From contig JAFADI010000210.1 in assembly GCA_023424965.1 (NCBI GenBank), positions 1 through 11,474 on the forward strand: a stretch of 11,474 bases of DNA, in the 5' to 3' direction. The notes beneath the pieces are model-generated. The model did not search any database. It saw only the letters and a program-made list of their open reading frames with translations, and was not told the DNA's origin. How positions within the stretch are numbered: position 1 is the stretch's first letter; each line of letters starts with the position of its first letter. Origin of the DNA: Bacillota bacterium (GTDB lineage: Bacteria; Bacillota; Clostridia; Acetivibrionales; JAFADI01). Below are positions 7,473 through 11,474 of the stretch, one piece after another. The translations under genes were made by a program, and so were the position numbers.

Positions 7473-8003
7473 CTATTGCGGCCTGAACATATGCTCCATA
7501 TCCACGGGATTCTCCTTGGCCGTAAGCACTTCCGGGTCTATGCAATAAACCGCCACTTTCCTGTTGTCAAAAGAGGAACGGTATTTATCCACAAAATGAG
7601 GGGAAAGAGGATTTTTAAAAAGACCGGGCGTAAATTTTTCCAAAAACTTCATCAGCGCCCCGGTTTTTTCTTCCGTATCCTCTACCGGAAACCCTTTGCC
7701 GAAAATGACAACACTTAAATAGGAGGTATCGCATTTACAGGGGATGGAATCGGTTACCGTACCGTGTTCCTCAAAAACAGTAAAACAGACCGAAGGGTTT
7801 GCAGCCAGAACATCGTTTTTCTTGCCGCTGCCCATCCCGTGGATATAAATTTTGCCGTTCCAATAGACATAATTGACAGGAATGGCATAGGGCCTGCTTT
7901 CTTTTTCGCACATACTCAGGGTTCCCACTCTTTTTTTCATCAAAAAGCTCTCAATTTTTTCTTTGTCTTCACAGATTCTCCGGGTGTACCGTATTTGTTC
8001 CAT
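7473..8003 (-). CDS. Pyridoxamine 5'-phosphate oxidase-related flavoprotein, NimA-like
   Basis: This 176-residue protein belongs by its look to the split-barrel flavin-binding group (Pyridox_ox_2, which includes NimA nitroimidazole resistance proteins). Visible family features are the N-terminal helix with IESFLMKKRVGTLSM, then RPYAIPVNYVYWNGKIYIH forming the barrel strands, GSGKKNDVLAANPSVCFTV, and the Cys-containing CDTSYLSVVIFGKG. The length is usual for the group. Members bind FMN, F420 or haem and mostly reduce small molecules or have unknown substrates. ATG 8003 has AGGAG about 8 bases upstream, and the gene lies 15 bp after the amidotransferase gene, so it is probably the last gene of the nitrogenase-side operon. 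A role beside nitrogenase, such as electron or redox handling, is only a guess; antibiotic resistance is not implied. Confidence 0.85.
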   Translation of the reverse strand: MEQIRYTRRICEDKEKIESFLMKKRVGTLSMCEKESRPYAIPVNYVYWNGKIYIHGMGSGKKNDVLAANPSVCFTVFEEHGTVTDSIPCKCDTSYLSVVIFGKGFPVEDTEEKTGALMKFLEKFTPGLFKNPLSPHFVDKYRSSFDNRKVAVYCIDPEVLTAKENPVDMEHMFRPQ

Positions 8004-8018
8004 GATACCACTCCTGTT

Positions 8019-8717
8019 CTAAATTGCCGCCTCAAGCCTGTCGAGGAAATCGTCCATCAGCGCATTGGCAACCTTCAAAAAGCCCATTCCCGCCAGAATC
8101 TGTTCCTCCGTCTGCACGCAGGCCCCGCCTGTCATTTCCTCCCGGCAGTTGCCGATCAGTGAAACAATGCTGTCCTCCGTGCTTTCCATGTGGAACTGAA
8201 AGCCCACAACACGGTCTCCGTGAAGGAAAGCCTGATGGCTGCACGCCTTGCTGCTGGCGATGCACACGCTGTCCTTGTCAATGCTGCTGAAGGTGTCGCC
8301 ATGCCACTGAAAAACATAGGGGATTTCGGGAAAGTTTTTGAAAAGCGGGGATTTAAAAGCTTCCCCATTAAAATTGACGGTCATCCATCCGATCTCAGGC
8401 TCCGGATTCCTGGTGACCTTCCCGCCCAGAACATCGGCAATAAGCTGGGCCCCGAGGCAGATGCCCAGTACGGTCTTGCCGCTGTCAATGGCCCCTTTGA
8501 TGAATTGCTTTTCATGGCGGAGCCATGGATAGCTTTCTTCCTCGTATATATTCATCGGTCCCCCCAGAATAACCAGCCAGTCAAACCGGTCCATGGCAGG
8601 GACTGTCTCTTTGTTGTACAAATGGGTACCGGTGAGGCTGTGCCCTTTTTTCCTCGCCCATTCTGCAATATTTGCGGGACCTTCAAAAGGTACATGCTGC
8701 AAATAATGAATCCTCAT
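8019..8717 (-). CDS. Class I glutamine amidotransferase-like protein (GMP synthase-like)
   Basis: This 232-residue soluble protein has the complete class I GATase triad. The nucleophile is Cys87 in GICLGAQL; His176 and Glu178 are in FQFHMES. The oxyanion-strand motif is ILGGPMNIYEEE near residue 50, and the strand before His is VVGFQFHME. It is free-standing, with no synthetase domain, and resembles the stand-alone GMP-synthase-like GATases whose substrates are mostly unknown. Such enzymes hydrolyse glutamine or a gamma-glutamyl bond. I chose ATG 8717 because GGAGGAGG lies 6 bases before it. An ATG two codons earlier touches the ribosome binding site, and a GTG at 8741 overlaps the nifI2 stop but would place that site inside the gene. 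Its position 20 bp behind the two PII genes links it to nitrogen control by context only. Confidence 0.9.
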   Translation of the reverse strand: MRIHYLQHVPFEGPANIAEWARKKGHSLTGTHLYNKETVPAMDRFDWLVILGGPMNIYEEESYPWLRHEKQFIKGAIDSGKTVLGICLGAQLIADVLGGKVTRNPEPEIGWMTVNFNGEAFKSPLFKNFPEIPYVFQWHGDTFSSIDKDSVCIASSKACSHQAFLHGDRVVGFQFHMESTEDSIVSLIGNCREEMTGGACVQTEEQILAGMGFLKVANALMDDFLDRLEAAI

Positions 8718-8737
8718 GTTCATCCTCCTCCGGGGTG

Positions 8738-9121
8738 TCACACCGCATTTTCTCCCGTTTCGCCGGTCCGGACCCTGTAAGCCTCCGTTACGGGAAGAAC
8801 AAACACCTTCCCGTCTCCGGGATTTCCCGTAGAGTTTACCTTCATAATTGCATCAATCACTTTGGGCACTTCCTCATCCCGGACAATCAAGGTTAAAAAT
8901 CTCTTGGGTATCAGCCGGTGCTCCTCCGAAACGGTTTCGGCCAGCTCCGGCACCTCTTTCGCCGCCTTTTGGGGCGGCATCTGTATCACTGTGAAATCCA
9001 CCTTTTTCTTTCCTCTTCCCAGCACCTTCCTGCAGGTGATGGAAGGAAAGCCGGCATCCAGAAGCGCCCTTTTTGTCTGGTTTATCATATTCATCCGTAT
9101 AATCGCCATGACTTCTTTCAT
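8738..9121 (-). CDS. nifI2: Nitrogenase-associated PII protein NifI2
   Basis: This 127-residue PII-family protein has the ordinary core (MKEVMAIIRMN at the start) and an extended T-loop, about residues 36-74. The C-terminal signature is NSTGNPGDGKVFVLPVTEAYRVRTGETGENAV. The long loop and the VRTGE ending separate NifI2 from GlnB/GlnK, which end at a TxxR-like position near residue 112. In methanogens NifI1 and NifI2 form a complex that binds dinitrogenase and shuts it off after ammonium addition; 2-oxoglutarate and ATP release it. ATG 9121 has AGGAGGAG 6 bases upstream. The gene follows nifI1 by 15 bp. No uridylylation tyrosine like that of GlnB is evident at the loop tip. The family call is firm; that the target here is the Anf enzyme is inferred from operon context. 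It is also called glnB-like or anfI2. Confidence 0.92.
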   Translation of the reverse strand: MKEVMAIIRMNMINQTKRALLDAGFPSITCRKVLGRGKKKVDFTVIQMPPQKAAKEVPELAETVSEEHRLIPKRFLTLIVRDEEVPKVIDAIMKVNSTGNPGDGKVFVLPVTEAYRVRTGETGENAV

Positions 9122-9136
9122 TATGATCTCCTCCTG

Positions 9137-9463
9137 TCACAGCCCTCTGGTATTAGAGCTGACGGTATAGGCCTCCTCCACAGGACTCACAAAAATCTTT
9201 CCGTCTCCGAAGGCTCCCGCATCTCCGGTTCTGGCCGTTTCCAGGATGGCCTTCACCACAGTGTCCTTGTCCTGGTCGTTGACAATCAGCAGAAGCATTT
9301 CTTTGGGAATTTCATCATAGTATACGTCCCCGAATTTGATTCCTTTTTGCTTTCCCCTGCCCACAACGTCCACCTTTGTCACGGCGGGAAAGCCCTCCGC
9401 ACTCAGTCTTGCCAGCACATCCTCCACCTTCTCCGGCCGGATGATCGCTCTCACCATTTGCAT
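9137..9463 (-). CDS. nifI1: Nitrogenase-associated PII protein NifI1
   Basis: This 108-residue PII protein would act with NifI2 as a trimeric sensor of 2-oxoglutarate, ATP and ADP that switches dinitrogenase off when fixed nitrogen is plentiful. The N-terminal strand is MQMVRAIIRPEKVEDVLARL. The T-loop region (about 35-54) reads VVGRGKQKGIKFGDVYYDEIPKE, close to NifI1 of methanogens and clostridia and unlike the GlnB/GlnK loop. The C-terminal signature is TGDAGAFGDGKIFVSPVEEAYTVSS. ATG 9463 follows a G-rich stretch GGGGG, 7-8 bases upstream, which is a weaker ribosome binding site than in the neighbouring genes. It sits 13 bp behind the HEPN-like gene. Canonical placement is between nifH and nifD, so this position after anfK is unusual. 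Confidence 0.92.
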   Translation of the reverse strand: MQMVRAIIRPEKVEDVLARLSAEGFPAVTKVDVVGRGKQKGIKFGDVYYDEIPKEMLLLIVNDQDKDTVVKAILETARTGDAGAFGDGKIFVSPVEEAYTVSSNTRGL

Positions 9464-9476
9464 AATTCAACCCCCT

Positions 9477-9896
9477 TCAATGATTTCGTTTCAATACATT
9501 GTCAAATAACCTTCCAACACCCTCGCACAGGCTCAGCACCCGTCCCGCGTCCAACGGTCCGGGCTCCCCGTGATGGTAATTTTCAATGGAGCAGATGCCG
9601 AAGATTAAATCCAGGGACCTTATTTCCCTGTTCAATTCCTCAGGCACCTCGATTATTTCTTCCAAAGTACCCATAAGACAGGTATAATTGTGGTTTCCCG
9701 GCTCCACTCCATGCAATTCACACAGGGCAACCAGATAAAACTCCAGGGCCACCGCAGCAACATTAAATACTACGCTGTGGCACTGTCCTTCTTCCAGGAA
9801 TTGTTTCGCCCTTTTGTGATAGGCCTTCGCGTCCCGGTATTTTTCTTCAAAGTCCTCTGAATCAGCTCCATGCATTACCATACGTTCAGTATCCAT
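9477..9896 (-). CDS. HEPN-like helical protein in the Fe-only nitrogenase operon
   Basis: This is a 139-residue, soluble, mostly helical and acidic protein. The pattern EEKYRDAKAYHKRAKQFLEEG, then SVVFNVAAVALEFYLVALCELHGV, resembles the first helices of HEPN domains, which often bind nucleotides or nucleic acid. The catalytic Rx4-6H motif of HEPN ribonucleases is not seen; the nearest candidate is ENYHHG at 105-110. I do not recognise a named family with certainty, and it does not look like AnfO. The start is uncertain: ATG 9896 overlaps the last 22 bases of anfK and has AAGAAGGA immediately before it, closer than ideal, while ATGs at 9881 and 9875 are alternatives. Overlap and a 13-bp gap to nifI1 show it is part of the anf transcript, so a helper, maturation or regulatory role for Fe-only nitrogenase is a fair inference. 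Confidence 0.75.
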   Translation of the reverse strand: MDTERMVMHGADSEDFEEKYRDAKAYHKRAKQFLEEGQCHSVVFNVAAVALEFYLVALCELHGVEPGNHNYTCLMGTLEEIIEVPEELNREIRSLDLIFGICSIENYHHGEPGPLDAGRVLSLCEGVGRLFDNVLKRNH

Positions 9897-11263
9897 TCCT
9901 TCTTCTTTTTGTACTCCATATCGGTGAAGATGGTGTTGGCCATTTGCTCCGCAAGCCACATGGCACCTGTGTAGCCCACTACCGGATAGCGGTACAGCCC
10001 CGCGCGGTCGTAGGTGGGAAAGCCCACCCGGACCATGGGGATATTGTAGTCGATGGAAGTAAACCGGCCTTTGGAATGCCCCAAAATGAGGTCAAGCTCA
10101 AGGCCTTCGTTCTTGATCCGGTTTTCCAGTTCCCACAAATCCGCGTTGGTGACGATCTCCATGTCGTAATCCACATTCTGCTGGAGGGCTATGATCCGGG
10201 GATCCCTGGGATAGGCCGTGTTGTCATCTCCCAGCAGAAGCAGCATTGGTTTCATTTCCAGGTCCAGGCAAAATTCTGCAAGGCCGATGACCAGGTCGGC
10301 ATTTCCGTAAATGGCCACTTTTTTGTCCGCAAGGAACAGGTGGGTCACATCGGTGATGGCATCGACGGCAATTCCCCGTTCACGGACAAGGGATTGGGGA
10401 ATTGGCTTTCCTGTGAGCTTTTTTACGTTCTGCAAAAAGGTATCGGTGTTGCGTATGCCGATGGGTGTAGGACCAATGACGGCGGGGATGTCAAACTCGC
10501 TTTCCAGGTATTCCGCGGCCTGGCCGCCTTCATATCGGTTCAATGCGATGGTTGCCGTAGCATTTGCCGTCCCTTTCAGGTCCTCAATGGTAGTGCTTCC
10601 ATGGGATACAAAATTCCCGTCGGGCATCAGGGGAGAATCGAAGCTTTCTATTTCAAAGAGAACCGTGGCGTCCACCTGCATTTCCGCCAGCAGGTGCTTC
10701 AGGGCCGTCACATCCCCGGGATTGACCCATCCGGTGATGAGGTTGAGCTTTCCATTGGTCTGGTCTTTTTTCGCAAAATAGCTCACAAAATCCTTCACTG
10801 CGGAGTCATAGCCGCTCACCATGCTCCCCTTGAAGCTGGGAGAGTGTACGGGAATAAGGTAAACCTCCCGTCCCGGATATTTCTCTTTGAGAAGCCCTTC
10901 ATTAAGCTTGCGTACGACACCGTCCACATCATCCCCGATAACCTCGGTGGAGCAGGTGGTAATGATGGGTACAACCTTCACATGCGGATACCGCATCAAA
11001 AGCACATCCACCGCTTCCTCCACCCGGTTGAGGGCTCCGAACACCGCCCCGTCTTCATGCACCGAGGAGGATGCCAGTTCAAAGCTCTCCTTGAAATGCT
11101 GTGAAAACAGTAAACGGACAAACATGACGCAGCCCTGTCCCCCATGCACGATTCCTATGCAATCCTTTATTCCTATGCTGGCATACTGGGCCCCACAGGG
11201 CTGACAGGTGAATATGGGGTTGATAATGCCTGCACGTCCTTTTTCCTTCACTTCGCAAGACAT
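9875..11263 (-). CDS. anfK: Fe-only nitrogenase FeFe protein beta subunit AnfK
   Basis: This 462-residue protein pairs with AnfD and AnfG in the heterohexameric dinitrogenase that reduces N2 with FeFe-cofactor and is reduced by AnfH. The length matches AnfK of Azotobacter as I recall it, not the longer NifK (about 520), and the sequence resembles AnfK throughout, for example MSCEVKEKGR, INPIFTCQP, VHGGQGCVMFVRL, ITTCSTEVIGDDVDG, DSPLMPDG, PAVIGPTPIGIRNTD, ILGHSKGRF and the ILNVW end. The three P-cluster cysteines are Cys20, Cys45 and Cys104. I chose ATG 11263 because GGAAGG lies about 9 bases upstream, and the product then begins as AnfK does; ATG 11272 touches that site. The reading frame is intact. 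Cys23, three residues after a P-cluster ligand, is an extra cysteine where I recall alanine in AnfK. VnfK is the close alternative, but the adjacent anfG-like end and the motifs favour Anf. Confidence 0.95.
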   Translation of the reverse strand: MSCEVKEKGRAGIINPIFTCQPCGAQYASIGIKDCIGIVHGGQGCVMFVRLLFSQHFKESFELASSSVHEDGAVFGALNRVEEAVDVLLMRYPHVKVVPIITTCSTEVIGDDVDGVVRKLNEGLLKEKYPGREVYLIPVHSPSFKGSMVSGYDSAVKDFVSYFAKKDQTNGKLNLITGWVNPGDVTALKHLLAEMQVDATVLFEIESFDSPLMPDGNFVSHGSTTIEDLKGTANATATIALNRYEGGQAAEYLESEFDIPAVIGPTPIGIRNTDTFLQNVKKLTGKPIPQSLVRERGIAVDAITDVTHLFLADKKVAIYGNADLVIGLAEFCLDLEMKPMLLLLGDDNTAYPRDPRIIALQQNVDYDMEIVTNADLWELENRIKNEGLELDLILGHSKGRFTSIDYNIPMVRVGFPTYDRAGLYRYPVVGYTGAMWLAEQMANTIFTDMEYKKKKEWILNVW

Positions 11264-11284
11264 AAATATCATTCCTTCCCGTGG

Positions 11285-11327
11285 TTTGTATCACTTCAAT
11301 TTACAATTTCTCTAAAAGTGATACAAA
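11285..11327 (-). promoter_or_regulatory. 12-bp stem hairpin just upstream of anfK
   Basis: TTTGTATCACTT (11285-11296) and AAGTGATACAAA (11316-11327) are exact reverse complements with a 19-base loop. It lies 21 bases before the anfK start, in the unusually long anfG-anfK gap. A/T-rich arms without a U-tract argue against a terminator. It may protect the processed anfK message or tune its level relative to anfHDG; or the inverted repeat could be a DNA-binding site. Only the structure is seen. Confidence 0.6.
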
Positions 11328-11348
11328 TCCACTTCCTTGATTGTTTGG

Positions 11349-11383
11349 GGCCTGCATGCCCTAAATAGTATGCGTTACAGGCC
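11349..11383 (-). promoter_or_regulatory. Hairpin directly after the anfG stop codon
   Basis: GGCCTG (11349-11354) and CAGGCC (11378-11383) pair perfectly. An inner stem CATGC (11355-11359) with GTATG (11368-11372), including one wobble, extends it beyond a 5-base bulge. It begins just 3 bases after the anfG stop. A U-tract is lacking, so this looks more like a 3'-end stabiliser or attenuator than a full terminator. Confidence 0.5.
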
Positions 11384-11385
11384 AC

Positions 11386-11474
11386 CTAATAGAGTGGGAC
11401 CGTCAGTTCCTCATTGAGGGACCCGGTAATTGTCAAATAGTCGATGCGGGCTTTGAGTCCCTGCATCAATAGTT
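11386..11474 (-). CDS. anfG: Fe-only nitrogenase delta subunit AnfG, C-terminal 28 residues (5' part outside window)
   Basis: Reading right to left from the window edge, an open frame gives LLMQGLKARIDYLTITGSLN followed by EELTVPLY and TAG (11386-11388). The GLKxRIDxLTITxSLNxEL pattern is the C-terminus of the small delta subunit of alternative nitrogenases. VnfG ends similarly, with LKSRLVDVTITRSTNREL-like residues. AnfG is a roughly 110-130-residue subunit bound to AnfD and is required in the active FeFe protein. It precedes anfK in known anfHDGK operons, as it does here, although the gap of 122 bp to anfK is long. Too few residues are visible to separate AnfG from VnfG by themselves; the AnfK neighbour decides it. 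Confidence 0.85.
   Translation of the reverse strand, partial: LLMQGLKARIDYLTITGSLNEELTVPLY

Noticed and set aside
8190..8780. Plus-strand open frame (196 codons) opposite the amidotransferase-like gene
   Set aside because: It is antisense to a gene with an intact catalytic triad, with no recognisable domain of its own.
8918..9676. Plus-strand open frame (252 codons) opposite nifI1, nifI2 and the HEPN-like gene
   Set aside because: It spans three confidently assigned minus-strand genes and has a low-complexity His/Pro/Ser-rich product, typical of an antisense shadow.
9944..11104. Long plus-strand open frame (386 codons) opposite anfK
   Set aside because: It is antisense to a gene with clear homology, has no family resemblance, and arises from the codon bias of anfK.

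Overview
The window looks like a chromosomal segment of an anaerobic Bacillota (Clostridia-type) bacterium. The grounds are strong GGAGG-type ribosome binding sites, a CUT1 sugar transporter beside a YesM/YesN-type two-component pair, a lipobox-bearing solute-binding protein, and an iron-only (Anf) nitrogenase cluster accompanied by the NifI1/NifI2 PII pair known from methanogens and clostridia. No mobile element, CRISPR array, tRNA or rRNA was seen. Species cannot be named from the sequence alone.

Left part (1-7046): a carbohydrate module. On the minus strand, read right to left, are a solute-binding lipoprotein (2053-3438), two CUT1 permeases (1073-1960 and 222-1076, overlapping by ATGA), and the start of a GH130-like mannoside phosphorylase/glycosidase (1-190, cut by the window edge). 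A perfect 18-bp stem hairpin lies between the binding-protein and first permease genes, where it can set unequal expression. Divergently on the plus strand are a membrane sensor histidine kinase (3675-5426) and its AraC-type response regulator (5430-7046). The layout suggests that the pair senses extracellular sugar and controls the transporter; the substrate is probably a beta-mannoside, inferred from the GH130-like gene.

Middle (7047-7472): a boundary. A 62-residue two-helix membrane protein of unknown role has its own good sigma-A-type promoter and ends inside a bidirectional intrinsic terminator. A second perfect hairpin (7391-7420) lies between this terminator and the end of the nitrogenase-side operon.

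Right part (7473-11474): the tail of an Fe-only nitrogenase operon on the minus strand, read right to left: anfG (C-terminal 28 codons only), anfK, a HEPN-like helical protein whose start overlaps the end of anfK, nifI1, nifI2, a class I glutamine amidotransferase-like protein, and a NimA/pyridoxamine-phosphate-oxidase-like flavoprotein. Gaps between the genes after anfK are about 13-20 bp or overlaps, so one transcript is likely. anfH, anfD and most of anfG should lie beyond the right edge. The most interesting points are the placement of the PII pair behind anfK rather than between H and D, and the three uncommon companions (HEPN-like, amidotransferase, flavoprotein) co-transcribed with them.
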